DNA from: CAYUBI01 sp964443005
GTDB taxonomy: Bacteria; Margulisbacteria; Riflemargulisbacteria; GWF2-35-9; CAYUBI01
NCBI GenBank assembly: GCA_964443005.1
Contig: CAYUBI010000017.1
Span: 1-27,777, forward strand
DNA length: 27,777 nt
Reading direction: 5' to 3'
In this document: piece after piece, positions 7,647 through 16,522 of the stretch
Numbering within the stretch: the stretch's first letter is position 1
Layout: each line of letters starts with the position of its first letter
Notes under the pieces: generated by a model
Told to the model about the DNA's origin: nothing
Databases searched by the model: none
Seen by the model: only the letters and a program-made list of their open reading frames with translations
Made by a program: the position numbers and the translations under genes

Positions 7647-8939
7647 ATGAGCATTTTTTTCCGAATGATTATGATCAACTTATTATTATCAACGTTTTTC
7701 TTGAATATAGCAATCAGCAGTGATTCGCTACCCTCGTCGCTTAGCATAGATCCGGAACTTAAGGGATTTCAATTAAAACGATCTGTCACAGACCTAGGTG
7801 GAGTCTCTAGTTTTTCATTTTTAAGCAAAATAAAGGGAATTGCATTTTCTGGAATTGCTTGTCCATCACCTGTATTAGAGCATAAATCTATTCGGCTAAA
7901 ATATGTACCCGAAAATCCAGATGGCTATCGACTGTTAGTTCAGATTGGCAAACAATTACATTTTCCTTATATTCCAGACTGGCAACTAATACCCATTGCC
8001 TCTTTTGCTAATAGTCCTTATGATGTTTGTATATCATTATTAGGCGAAAAGAATAATGCTCAATTTTTTCATATTGTTTACCATACTGCGTTTGAAGATA
8101 CACTTTTAGGTATTCGCTTACTTCAGGCAAGTATTCTTTTAAGTTTTGGAATAGAAAATTCCGAATTTAACCAACTCAATAATAGCAATTTCATAGGAAC
8201 TGGCGAAATTGCACCCAGTGCCTTAACGTCAACAATGCAGACACAATATCTAGCGCAAACTGAACAAGCAAAATCACGATTACTTAATTTAATGATGGCA
8301 TATCGATACCGTTCATGGTGCATGGTTGACGACAGCGTAACTATTCTTTTTTCCAACCAAAAAGATAACCTTAGTTTTTCTGGAACACCCTATTATTTAT
8401 TTTGGTATCCAGATCATATTACCTATTGTCAACGTATGAAAACTGCCATTACTAAACTGGATGAACTAGAACAACAAGAAACAATACAATCACATAAAAT
8501 TGCACCTGATGTTGCAGAAATACACCATCAATTAGCCATTCAACTACAAAAAGCACTCTCGCATCCTCATGATTTAGATGAAATGCAAATTGACTATCTT
8601 TACAATCAAGCAAATTCATACTTTCAAAATTATCAACTTATCATGAATCAATTTATAAAATATAAGGAAAAAGCTAATAATTTACTCAAAGAAATTTATC
8701 AAACAAACTTAACAATCGTACGTGCCGAACATCTTACTCAAGATATGCGACATAATCAAACACTCATTCAAGCACTTAACCCACTGGTTTTTGAATCCAT
8801 GAACCGGACCATGCAATACAGCGCATTTTTCAGATACATCAAGCTTAAACATCCCAAAGAATGGAACAACTTCCTACAACAAATTTCAGGCATAAAAACA
8901 TTGCCGTCAGTTAAAACCCCAAACAAATTAATGAAATAA
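7647..8939 (+). CDS. Secreted or periplasmic protein of unknown function (430 aa)
   Basis: I do not recognise this family. A hydrophobic signal peptide occupies about residues 8-24 (MIMINLLLSTFFLNIAIS), so export is likely. Residues ~25-250 are mixed, with beta-rich stretches and aromatic-rich motifs such as GTPYYLFWYPDHITYC. From ~265 to ~395 the chain is strongly helical and heptad-like (KLDELEQQETIQ, HHQLAIQLQKAL, KYKEKANNLLKEIYQTN), suggesting a coiled coil. No transmembrane segment beyond the signal, no catalytic motif and no lipobox are seen. The Shine-Dalgarno is weak (AGGT about 10 bases upstream), and ATGs at 7665 and 7671 are alternative starts. It converges on glgC with a 46-base gap, in which I see no clear terminator. 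Confidence 0.6.
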   Translation: MSIFFRMIMINLLLSTFFLNIAISSDSLPSSLSIDPELKGFQLKRSVTDLGGVSSFSFLSKIKGIAFSGIACPSPVLEHKSIRLKYVPENPDGYRLLVQIGKQLHFPYIPDWQLIPIASFANSPYDVCISLLGEKNNAQFFHIVYHTAFEDTLLGIRLLQASILLSFGIENSEFNQLNNSNFIGTGEIAPSALTSTMQTQYLAQTEQAKSRLLNLMMAYRYRSWCMVDDSVTILFSNQKDNLSFSGTPYYLFWYPDHITYCQRMKTAITKLDELEQQETIQSHKIAPDVAEIHHQLAIQLQKALSHPHDLDEMQIDYLYNQANSYFQNYQLIMNQFIKYKEKANNLLKEIYQTNLTIVRAEHLTQDMRHNQTLIQALNPLVFESMNRTMQYSAFFRYIKLKHPKEWNNFLQQISGIKTLPSVKTPNKLMK

Positions 8940-8985
8940 TTCAAACAAAGAATTTAAGCGATTGAGCACTATATAGGAAAAAGAA

Positions 8986-10227
8986 TTATATACGATATCC
9001 TGACGGAATTTCACGTTCTTTAGGAACAACAATAATACCATCTCTAATATCAACATATTCATCTTGGTAAACGTTATGACCTGCTTCATTAATCAACGTA
9101 ACATTGTCGCCAATACTACAATTTTTATCAATTATACAATTACTAATCTTGCAGTTTTTACCAATACCTAATGGAAACTTTTTACTTTCATTGTGAAATC
9201 CATAATAATCCGCGCCCATCATAACTACACGATTAAGTTCCGTACCTTCTTGCACAACACTACGTATACCAATAACACTATCCTGTACATGCGCCACATT
9301 AATAATCCCACCTTCTGCAATTAAGGCCTTATTAATGTTTGCATTTAGAAATTTAGTTGGCGGCAAATTTCGAGGATGCGTATAAAAAGGAAACTTCGAA
9401 TCATAAAGATTAATGGGTGGCCACTCCCACGTTAAGCACAAATTTGCTTCGAAAAATGCACGAATTGTACCAATATCTTCCCAATAACCTTTATATTCAT
9501 ACGATAAAACAACTGCATCTGCAATTGCCCGAGGAATAATATTTTTCCCAAAATCATGCTCATCCAAATATTTATTTAATACATCGATTAGATAATCGTA
9601 ATTGAACACATAAATACCCATGGACGACAGATATTTCCCATCAGTTTGTTTAAACGAAGCAACCGAATCAAGATTTTGTGGTTTCTCATAAAAATCAACC
9701 ACATGATCCTTGTACATGACCTTCAGTATACCTAATTCGGAAATGACATCTCCACTCACAGCTTTTGTTGCAATAGACACCATTGCACCCGGATGTGCCA
9801 AATGATTTTTCAACATTTCCTTTAAATCCATTTGATAAAGCTGATCTCCAGATAAAATAATAACATGCTGCGGACGCGTTTGTTTTAAATGCGAAATAAC
9901 TTTACGTACAGCATCTGCAGTACCTTGAAACCAATCTGAAGTATCCTCAGTTTGTTCTGCTGCAATTACCTCAACAAATCCATCATGAAAATGATCGAAA
10001 CGATAAGCGCGATTAATGTGTCGATTCAACGAAAACGAATTAAACTGAGTGAGTACAAAAATTTTATTAAGACCAGAATTCAAACAATTACTAATAGGAA
10101 TATCAACTAATCGATATCGTCCGCCAAAAGAAACTGCAGGTTTACAGCGATTATTCGTGAGGGGCTGTAAACGGTTCCCGCGTCCTCCCCCTAAAATGAC
10201 TGCAGTTACATTATCCATAATACACAT
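8986..10227 (-). CDS. glgC: Glucose-1-phosphate adenylyltransferase (ADP-glucose pyrophosphorylase)
   Basis: GlgC makes ADP-glucose from ATP and glucose-1-phosphate, the committed step of bacterial glycogen synthesis. Visible motifs: the nucleotide loop GGGRGNRLQPLT (~13-24; N replaces the usual T), KPAVSFGGRYRLVDIPISNC, GTADAVRKV, ILSGDQLYQMD, FYEKP, SMGIYVFN and YWEDIGTIRAFFEANL. The C-terminal ~130 residues carry hexapeptide beta-helix turns (CKISNCIIDKNCSIGDNVTLIN). The length, 413 aa, is normal. GAGGG four bases upstream supports the first ATG over the one at codon 4. The gene has its own promoter and stands 142 bases after pilC. The usual allosteric regulation cannot be judged by eye. 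The other glycogen genes are not in the window. Confidence 0.94.
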   Translation of the reverse strand: MCIMDNVTAVILGGGRGNRLQPLTNNRCKPAVSFGGRYRLVDIPISNCLNSGLNKIFVLTQFNSFSLNRHINRAYRFDHFHDGFVEVIAAEQTEDTSDWFQGTADAVRKVISHLKQTRPQHVIILSGDQLYQMDLKEMLKNHLAHPGAMVSIATKAVSGDVISELGILKVMYKDHVVDFYEKPQNLDSVASFKQTDGKYLSSMGIYVFNYDYLIDVLNKYLDEHDFGKNIIPRAIADAVVLSYEYKGYWEDIGTIRAFFEANLCLTWEWPPINLYDSKFPFYTHPRNLPPTKFLNANINKALIAEGGIINVAHVQDSVIGIRSVVQEGTELNRVVMMGADYYGFHNESKKFPLGIGKNCKISNCIIDKNCSIGDNVTLINEAGHNVYQDEYVDIRDGIIVVPKEREIPSGYRI

Positions 10228-10274
10228 AATTCCCTCTTATTTTTACTTCGTATACAACAATGCTTATACATAAC

Positions 10275-10302
10275 ATCATAGCAAAACAAAAAGCAAAGTC
10301 AA
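10275..10302 (-). promoter_or_regulatory. Promoter of glgC
   Basis: On the minus strand TTGACT (complement of 10297-10302) and TATGAT (complement of 10275-10280) are 16 bases apart, and TGC directly before the -10 makes an extended -10 element. The leader to the ATG at 10227 is about 40 bases and holds the GAGGG ribosome binding site. Confidence 0.72.
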
Positions 10303-10369
10303 GCTAAAAATACAACATTTTATTTCCTACCAAATCGATAGTGAACGGACTAAATAGTTAAGGGAAAAT

Positions 10370-11458
10370 TTAATGACGTAACATTCCAGACATGCGAAAA
10401 AGTGGCAATAAAAATGACGCACTAACAAATGCAATAAAACCACCAATAATCGCTAAAGATATTGGTTCTATCAAAGCTAACTGTTGGTCAATTTTAACAT
10501 CCAGCTCTTCTTCTAAATAAGCAGCAGTATTAATCAATAAATCGGATAATTCAGCGCTCTCTTCACCAATTTGAATCATTTGAATCATCATCAACGGGAA
10601 AAAATCAATTTTCTTCAACGCCAACCACAGAGCATCGCCATCTTTAATATTGCTAATCACAAATTCCATTTTGTAAAGAATATAGTGATTATTTAACGTT
10701 TCAGCAGACAAGCGAAGTGCCCGAAGCAACGGAACTCCACGTCCATATAATGTACCTAAATTCGAGGCAAAATCCATTAAGTGATTATAATATAGAACTG
10801 AACCAAAAACCGGAAACGAAAGCTTAATACGATCATATTCACGACGAAACTTTGGTTTTTTAAGCATCCATGAACCCATAACAATTACAATTACAATTAC
10901 AATAGCAATCAACCACCAAAACTGATTTAAAATTGTACTCGTTACAATAAAAATCTTTGTTGGAAGAGGAAGAGGAACTTCATTTTGAGTAAACACTTCA
11001 ACAAATCGTGGCAAAATAAATAACCACATTGCGATCAAGATAATAAACCCAAAAAAAACAAGAATAGCTGGGTATATCAATGCAGAAATTAATTTTTGCT
11101 GCCAGCGTAATTTTTTTTCTGTAATTACAAGTAAACGCTCGAGCGAAGATAGCAAGCTGCCTTTATTTTCACCCACCTTAACCATATTTATAAAAAAAAG
11201 AGAAAATGTACGCGGGAAATAGCTAATAGCCTCGGAAAACGCCATGCCTTCTTGTAAAAAATGGCGCAGAGTTTTTAATAACGCCTTTAAAGGAGTTGCA
11301 CCGGTTTCACTACTAATAATCGTGATAGCTGGATACAACGAAATACCCGCTTTTAATAGCGAAATAAGCTGTTTAATAAAAACAACCAACACTGCAGACC
11401 GAATGTATACTGCTGATTTTTCGTAATGGACATCTGGAATTTCAAAACTATCGGACAA
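10370..11458 (-). CDS. pilC: Type IV pilus / type II secretion inner-membrane platform protein (PilC/GspF)
   Basis: The 362-aa protein has the two-fold GspF layout: a cytoplasmic helical domain (~20-140), a membrane segment (ALIYPAILVFFGFIILIAMWLFILP), another hydrophobic block (IFIVTSTILNQFWWLIAIVIVIVIVMG), a second cytoplasmic GspF domain (~220-335 with the typical MMIQMIQIGEESAELSDLL) and a final membrane helix near the C-terminus (EPISLAIIGGFIAFVSASFLLPLF). It forms the platform that couples the PilB motor to pilin polymerisation. It lies inside the end of pilB by 11 bases and starts with TTG; an upstream GAGG supports coupling. The N-terminus is shorter than in classical PilC. The gene could equally be gspF; no pilin or secretin gene is in view to decide. 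Confidence 0.88.
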   Translation of the reverse strand: MSDSFEIPDVHYEKSAVYIRSAVLVVFIKQLISLLKAGISLYPAITIISSETGATPLKALLKTLRHFLQEGMAFSEAISYFPRTFSLFFINMVKVGENKGSLLSSLERLLVITEKKLRWQQKLISALIYPAILVFFGFIILIAMWLFILPRFVEVFTQNEVPLPLPTKIFIVTSTILNQFWWLIAIVIVIVIVMGSWMLKKPKFRREYDRIKLSFPVFGSVLYYNHLMDFASNLGTLYGRGVPLLRALRLSAETLNNHYILYKMEFVISNIKDGDALWLALKKIDFFPLMMIQMIQIGEESAELSDLLINTAAYLEEELDVKIDQQLALIEPISLAIIGGFIAFVSASFLLPLFRMSGMLRH

Positions 11459-13169
11459 CGCGCATTACCTCTTCAAGCGTCGTACGTTGCTGCCTAACCT
11501 TGAACAATCCATCATCTTTCAAAAAAACCATCCCCTGTTTAACTAATTCTCGTTTGATGTCAATTTCAGAAACATCACCCTGATTAATAATAGTTTTTAA
11601 ATGATCACTAAATGTCAACAATTCAAAAATTCCTAAACGGCCCTTATATCCTGTATCACGACAATTTTTACACCCAGAACCTTTAGAATACATCATCCTT
11701 TCTAACGGCTTTTCTAAATCCTCTGTAACCAAACAGTTTTGATTCTCTGCCCATTTTACTGCTTCTGGTTCTGGAATATAGTCGGTTTGACATGATTTAC
11801 ACACATGCCGAACTAACCGCTGCGCTAAAACCCCAACAACAGTTGATGTAATCAAATAAGGCTCAATCCCCATATTTACTAATCGTACAACAGAAGAAGC
11901 TGCATCATTGGTATGCAAGGTTGCAAAAACCATATGCCCAGTTAGTGCTGCCTGAAAAGCCATACGCGCAGTATCTGTATCACGTATTTCACCCACCAAA
12001 ATAATATCCGGATCTTGGCGCAAAAACGAACGCAACGCACTAACAAAATCAAGACCAGCTTTTATATTCACTTGACTTTGGTTAATCAAATCCAAATGGT
12101 ATTCAATAGGGTCTTCAATAGTAACAATATTTTTTTCAACAGATTTTATTGTATTCAAAATCGAATATAATGTCGATGTTTTTCCAGATCCCGTTGGCCC
12201 AGTAACGAGAAAAATACCATGCGGTTTACTAATCAGCGAATGAATATTACACAAGAGAGCTTCGGTCATTCCCAATTCATCAAGATTAAACAAAACACCT
12301 TCTTGATCTAATAAACGAATAACTACTTTTTCTCCATACAGCATGGGAAAACTAGAAATTCGAAGATCAATAATTCGGCCATCAATACGTGCTTGAAATC
12401 CACCATCTAAGGGCAACCGTTTTTCTGCAATATCCATACGCGCTAAAATTTTGATACTTGATATTAAGCTTGCACTCAGATTTAACGGGAAATTCATGAC
12501 TTGATGCAATACACCATCAATGCGAAAACGAATCATTAATCCAGACGGTTTTCGCTCAAAATGAATATCGCTAGCTCGCTCACGTACTGCATAGCTCATA
12601 ATAAGATGTAGTAATTTATTAACAGGACCTGTGGTTTCCTCAACATCAAAAACCTTACCAATAGCGTCCAGATCATCAAAAGATTCAGAACCTTCCCCAT
12701 CTCCCATTTTTTCAACAATTTTCTTAATGGAGGTAAATGTCCCATAATATTTATCTAAACTAGTTGTAACATCTGTTAATGTGGCAACGACTGGTTCTAC
12801 GCGACAATGAGTATGAAACTCGATTTCTTCAATTGCCCGATAATCCAAAGGATCTGCCATAGCCACAGTCATAACATCCATTACAAAAAACAAGGGAAAT
12901 ACTGAATACTTGCGCGCCATTTCCGAGGGTAGTTTTGCAATAACCGACTTATCAATTTTACGTGTAACCAAATTCACAACCGGAAGATTTAAATAATGCC
13001 CCAAAAATGTTGCGAGTTTAATTTCGTCAATTAAACCATTATCAATAATAATTCGACAAAAACTATCATCACTGCTAGATGCTTTGTCCAAAACTTCATG
13101 TAGCTGCTTCTGGGTAAGAAGCCCTTTTTCAACTAACGTTTCCCCCAGGCTTTGTTTAACGAGACTCAT
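11448..13169 (-). CDS. pilB: Type IV pilus / type II secretion assembly ATPase (PilB/GspE)
   Basis: The N-terminal ~150 residues form a GspE/MshEN domain (GLLTQKQLHEVLDKA, LYLNLPVVNLVT-like segments). The ATPase core has Walker A GPTGSGKTSTLYSIL, an Asp box (TIEDPIEYHL), Walker B DPDIILVGEIRD and the His box TGHMVFATLHTNDA. Two CxxC pairs (VCKSCQ and GCKNCRDTGYKG) bind the usual zinc. The protein powers pilin assembly at the inner membrane. The frame is open from a TTG at 13181, but I prefer the ATG at 13169; neither has a clear Shine-Dalgarno. It overlaps the STAS gene's 3' end and the start of pilC, so the three are one transcription unit. Some MshEN domains bind cyclic di-GMP, which I cannot confirm here. 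Confidence 0.9.
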   Translation of the reverse strand: MSLVKQSLGETLVEKGLLTQKQLHEVLDKASSSDDSFCRIIIDNGLIDEIKLATFLGHYLNLPVVNLVTRKIDKSVIAKLPSEMARKYSVFPLFFVMDVMTVAMADPLDYRAIEEIEFHTHCRVEPVVATLTDVTTSLDKYYGTFTSIKKIVEKMGDGEGSESFDDLDAIGKVFDVEETTGPVNKLLHLIMSYAVRERASDIHFERKPSGLMIRFRIDGVLHQVMNFPLNLSASLISSIKILARMDIAEKRLPLDGGFQARIDGRIIDLRISSFPMLYGEKVVIRLLDQEGVLFNLDELGMTEALLCNIHSLISKPHGIFLVTGPTGSGKTSTLYSILNTIKSVEKNIVTIEDPIEYHLDLINQSQVNIKAGLDFVSALRSFLRQDPDIILVGEIRDTDTARMAFQAALTGHMVFATLHTNDAASSVVRLVNMGIEPYLITSTVVGVLAQRLVRHVCKSCQTDYIPEPEAVKWAENQNCLVTEDLEKPLERMMYSKGSGCKNCRDTGYKGRLGIFELLTFSDHLKTIINQGDVSEIDIKRELVKQGMVFLKDDGLFKVRQQRTTLEEVMRVVR

Positions 13170-13503
13170 TAAAGCTGTCAATGGCTTTATCTACCGCATC
13201 AAAAACCTGAAAGTATTTGATGGTTCGAGTCATCATTAAAACCTCTTTAAAATCAGCACTAAGATTACACAAGCGCAAATCACCCCGTGCTTTTTGTGCT
13301 GCTTTAAGCCCTTCTACCAAAGCACCCAATCCAGAACTATCTACATACGAACAATCCTTCAAATCCAACACAATCCGACTACCTTCTTTTTGAATAACTT
13401 CTTGAAACTTCTCGTTTACCGCAATAGAATCATCAAATTCGATATCCCCAACAATATGGAGGACTGCCACATTCCCAACTTTTTCAACCGTGACTCGTTC
13501 CAT
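13156..13503 (-). CDS. STAS-domain anti-sigma factor antagonist (SpoIIAA/RsbV-like)
   Basis: The 115-aa protein is a single STAS domain. The segment VLDLKDCSYVDSSGLGALVEGLKAA (~44-68) carries the D-S-S-G-L-G motif, whose Ser is the site phosphorylated by the partner kinase in SpoIIAA/RsbV proteins. When dephosphorylated by a PP2C phosphatase, such proteins bind and sequester an anti-sigma or other switch kinase. Here the gene directly follows a protein that holds both a SpoIIE phosphatase and a HATPase domain, with 15 bases between, and is itself overlapped by pilB. A strong AAAGGAG Shine-Dalgarno (complement of 13510-13516) precedes the ATG. The output may be a sigma factor or the pilus machinery itself; the sequence does not say. 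Confidence 0.88.
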   Translation of the reverse strand: MERVTVEKVGNVAVLHIVGDIEFDDSIAVNEKFQEVIQKEGSRIVLDLKDCSYVDSSGLGALVEGLKAAQKARGDLRLCNLSADFKEVLMMTRTIKYFQVFDAVDKAIDSFNESR

Positions 13504-13518
13504 GTTAAACTCCTTTCG

Positions 13519-16287
13519 TTAAAAATACTTAATAAACGTTAATTTATTCCCATTTTCATTATACGAATAATGATCCATGCACCCATTAATTACTGCTATT
13601 CCGCGTCCCCGATTTCCAATATCCAATTGGTTTTCATAAAGAATCTTTGTACCAGGATCAAAGCCCTCGCCTTCATCTTGTACAGATAACTCAATTTTTA
13701 CATCCGTAACATATCCTGTAATAGAAATTTGTTTGGATGAATTTTTCTTATTCCCATGTTCATAGGCATTCATGGCTGCTTCAGAAAGTGCCAAACGAAT
13801 ATAATTAAAGGTTTTTTGTGACAATTTAAGCTGTTGCAAATTGGACAAAAAATCCTTGATGGCTTCTTTGACTTCAATTAATTTACTAGGCACTTTATAA
13901 TTAATTGTATACACCTTTTCTTCTTCCACTGGTTCTAAATTTTTAATCCCAATTACAACTAACGTCATATCATCAGATAATTCAGACTGATTATTAAATC
14001 GATTGACTTCACGAATAATTAATTTATGCAAAGCTTCAGCAGATAAAACTTTATTTTTTTTTATTATCTCAACCAATCTTTCTTTTGTAAATAATTCACG
14101 ATTTTTATTACGAACTTCAGTTAAACCATCTGTATAAAGAATCAATTTATCTCCATTATTAATTTGAACTTTCTTTTCAATAAAACCTCCATCAGCAAAT
14201 GGCCCCAAGTAAACGCCTTCTGTATCTAGATAAAAAACGTCTTCCTGTTCAGCGCGATATAATATTGGAGGATTGTGCCCAGCTTTACAATATTGGAACA
14301 AATTACGAGAAAAATCAAATGTTCCATAAAATGCAGTTACATAAAATGAGGGTGAAGCCTTAAAATAATGCATCAATGTTTGATTAGCTTGATCCAAAAT
14401 CTGTTCAGGTGACGTATACTGTTTTCCCAATTCATTAAAAATCCCGCTGGTTAAATTCATTAACAACGCAGCAGGGATTCCTTTCCCAGAAACGTCCCCA
14501 ATAGCAACACCCAATGTTCCATGTTTTTGTTCAATAAAATTGTAAAAATCACCACCAATAGCGCGACAAGGAATCGCAGAAGCAGCAATGTTAAGGTAAA
14601 TCGTATCTGGCATTTTGGCAGACAATATACTTTGCTGAACATACGAGGCTATTTCCAGCTCTCGCTCTGTACGAAGTTGTTCTTTTTTAAGCTGCTCATT
14701 TAGCAAAGCACTTTCTTGATATAATTGCGAATTTTCAATAGCAATAGCTGCATGATTGGTAATACTTGAAATCAGTGGCTCCATAATAACATTCGGATCA
14801 TGAAAGGTAGCCAAAATAACGCCAACAGGTTTCTTTTTGGTAATCAAGGGAATCACTAAAAATGTTTTAAGGTCAAGTAGTGCAACAACTTTTTTATCTA
14901 ACCGAGGATCTTTTAAAGCATCAAAAATAGAAATCATACGCCCTTCCACTAATGCGCGACCTTCAATCGAACGAGAAATATCCAACGTCATATTCTCATA
15001 AACTTTGAGTTCCCATCCTATTGCAGCAACTGGGAAAAGCGTTTTGGAAGATTCATTATAAAACAACAGCATCACCCGATCAAAACCTAATTCACCGACA
15101 AAAATCGAACACAATTTTTGCTCCAATTTTTTCAAATCAAATTCTGCGGAAATGGATTTCGTAATGTTATACACTTTGGAGAGTTCAGTTAGCTGATTTT
15201 CGGAACGATGATATAAATTGGCATTTTTTAATGCAATTGTGACATTATTTGCTAAGTTAATAGCCAAATCAAGTTCCCGACTAATAAACCATTTTTGGCT
15301 CGGTGATCGCATCACACGCAATTCACCAATAATATCTAAATCTTCATTATAAAGAGGAATCGACATGAGCGAATGAATGTTAAGTTCCAGCATCAACTGA
15401 GACTCATTATACGGGTCACTTTCATCCAAATGTGTGTATAATCGAGGCACTGACTCACCTGTTAAAAAATGAGTACATCGCTTAAAATGTACTGATTTAT
15501 GAATTTGTTCCAACTGGAAATCACTAAAACCAATTGACTTGCGAATCACAAACAAATCATGTTCGGTTTCATCGCCTAAAATAATTAAAACTTTAGGTGC
15601 TTTTAATAAAATCGACGCATTGCGCGCAATAATATCCATTGTTTTAGCTAATTCAAACGAAGCGCTAATGACTTTACTAACCTCATACAAAGCAGACAGC
15701 TCGGATTCGTGTTGTTTGGATTCTTCATACAGCTTTGCGCCGTTAATCAACGAAACAAACGAATCTGCAACTCGTTTTAAAAGAATCAAATCGTTTTTAT
15801 TAAATTGTTGATTCTTGTGCTTTGCACCTACTACCAAAATCCCAATCAACTTATTATCAAAACTAAAGGGAACTGTAATTTCACCTTTTACATTATCAAG
15901 AGCATCCTCTAATCGACTTAACAAATCAACATTAGCAGGTTTCGGTTGCTTTTGACGTTTCAAACGATGCAACTGCTCGTGAATATGCGATAAAACCAGA
16001 AAATCATTGCGACTTTTTAAATATCGAACAATTGGATTTTGCATTGTCATTGTAGTTACGTTTTTCTTAGTTTGAAAACCAATACTTTCCATCAAAGCAA
16101 ACTCATCGTAATTAGCGTCATACAAAAAAAACGAAGCATTTGACAACATCAAATGCTTAGACAGATGAATCACCATTGATAGCAATAATGGCCGCAAACT
16201 AATAGTATCAGTAATAGCAGTCAACATTGCATGCAAAATTTCTTCATTTGTTAGGGATTTAGTAAATGGCGGAAATGACAGTACCAT
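13519..16287 (-). CDS. Multi-GAF SpoIIE-type phosphatase fused to a RsbW-like HATPase
   Basis: The protein (922 aa from the ATG at 16287) holds three GAF-like sensor domains (~15-185, 195-360, 365-525), a helical signalling linker, a SpoIIE/PP2C phosphatase (~560-785) and a C-terminal HATPase (~800-922). The phosphatase shows metal-binding acidic motifs GGDFYNF, AIGDVSGKGIPAALL, ILYTDGLTEVRN and SDDMT. The HATPase shows the N-box EAAMNAYEHGN and a DEGEGFDP G1-type motif. Uniting phosphatase and kinase-like domains in one chain suggests control of the STAS protein's phosphorylation encoded next. No membrane segment is visible, so it is likely cytoplasmic. The frame extends upstream to 16383, but that part lacks a ribosome site and a promoter sits immediately before 16287. 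What the GAF domains sense is unknown. Confidence 0.9.
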   Translation of the reverse strand: MVLSFPPFTKSLTNEEILHAMLTAITDTISLRPLLLSMVIHLSKHLMLSNASFFLYDANYDEFALMESIGFQTKKNVTTMTMQNPIVRYLKSRNDFLVLSHIHEQLHRLKRQKQPKPANVDLLSRLEDALDNVKGEITVPFSFDNKLIGILVVGAKHKNQQFNKNDLILLKRVADSFVSLINGAKLYEESKQHESELSALYEVSKVISASFELAKTMDIIARNASILLKAPKVLIILGDETEHDLFVIRKSIGFSDFQLEQIHKSVHFKRCTHFLTGESVPRLYTHLDESDPYNESQLMLELNIHSLMSIPLYNEDLDIIGELRVMRSPSQKWFISRELDLAINLANNVTIALKNANLYHRSENQLTELSKVYNITKSISAEFDLKKLEQKLCSIFVGELGFDRVMLLFYNESSKTLFPVAAIGWELKVYENMTLDISRSIEGRALVEGRMISIFDALKDPRLDKKVVALLDLKTFLVIPLITKKKPVGVILATFHDPNVIMEPLISSITNHAAIAIENSQLYQESALLNEQLKKEQLRTERELEIASYVQQSILSAKMPDTIYLNIAASAIPCRAIGGDFYNFIEQKHGTLGVAIGDVSGKGIPAALLMNLTSGIFNELGKQYTSPEQILDQANQTLMHYFKASPSFYVTAFYGTFDFSRNLFQYCKAGHNPPILYRAEQEDVFYLDTEGVYLGPFADGGFIEKKVQINNGDKLILYTDGLTEVRNKNRELFTKERLVEIIKKNKVLSAEALHKLIIREVNRFNNQSELSDDMTLVVIGIKNLEPVEEEKVYTINYKVPSKLIEVKEAIKDFLSNLQQLKLSQKTFNYIRLALSEAAMNAYEHGNKKNSSKQISITGYVTDVKIELSVQDEGEGFDPGTKILYENQLDIGNRGRGIAVINGCMDHYSYNENGNKLTFIKYF

Positions 16288-16293
16288 ATTTAA

Positions 16294-16299
16294 ATTATA
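16294..16299 (-). promoter_or_regulatory. Extended -10 promoter of the SpoIIE-STAS-pilBC operon
   Basis: A perfect TATAAT (complement of 16294-16299) preceded by TGT makes an extended -10 element. It ends only six bases before the ATG at 16287, so transcription would begin about at the start codon, implying a leaderless mRNA. No good -35 box is present, as is common with extended -10 promoters. No Shine-Dalgarno is seen near this ATG. Confidence 0.5.
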
Positions 16300-16390
16300 A
16301 CACGTCTTTTCAGGCTGGTAGAGAGATTTGGCTGGGTTATATTCAAATATTTTCAATTGATATTGTAATGTAATGTGAATCATTTTTTAC

Positions 16391-16418
16391 GTAGAGACGC
16401 ATTGCCATGCGTCTCCAC
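16391..16418. repeat. GC-rich palindrome (hairpin) between divergent operons
   Basis: The arms 16391-16401 and 16408-16418 are inverted with one mismatch (core GAGACGCA / TGCGTCTC) around a 6-base loop. It is more GC-rich than its surroundings, symmetrical, and not followed by a clear T-run on either strand, so it looks like a dispersed palindromic repeat rather than a terminator. Only one copy is present in this window. Confidence 0.6.
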
Positions 16419-16431
16419 AAACATTATCAAT

Positions 16432-16469
16432 AAAATTAATTGAAATTAATTGAAATTAATTGCGATAAA
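16432..16469 (+). promoter_or_regulatory. Promoter-like 10-bp tandem repeat, copy 1
   Basis: The unit TGAAATTAAT is repeated, and the first TTGAAA (16440-16445) lies 18 bases before GATAAA (16464-16469), giving a plausible promoter. Nearly the same arrangement precedes the second paralogous gene at 19373-19410, which argues that the element is functional or was duplicated with the gene. Confidence 0.45.
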
Positions 16470-16522
16470 TTAAGGAAAAAAAGAAAACAATAGTAACAAC
16501 CCTAACAAACAAGGAGCATCAA

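Noticed and set aside
16288..16383. Upstream extension of the GAF-SpoIIE protein
   Set aside because: It has no ribosome site, reads unlike a domain and contains the likely promoter.
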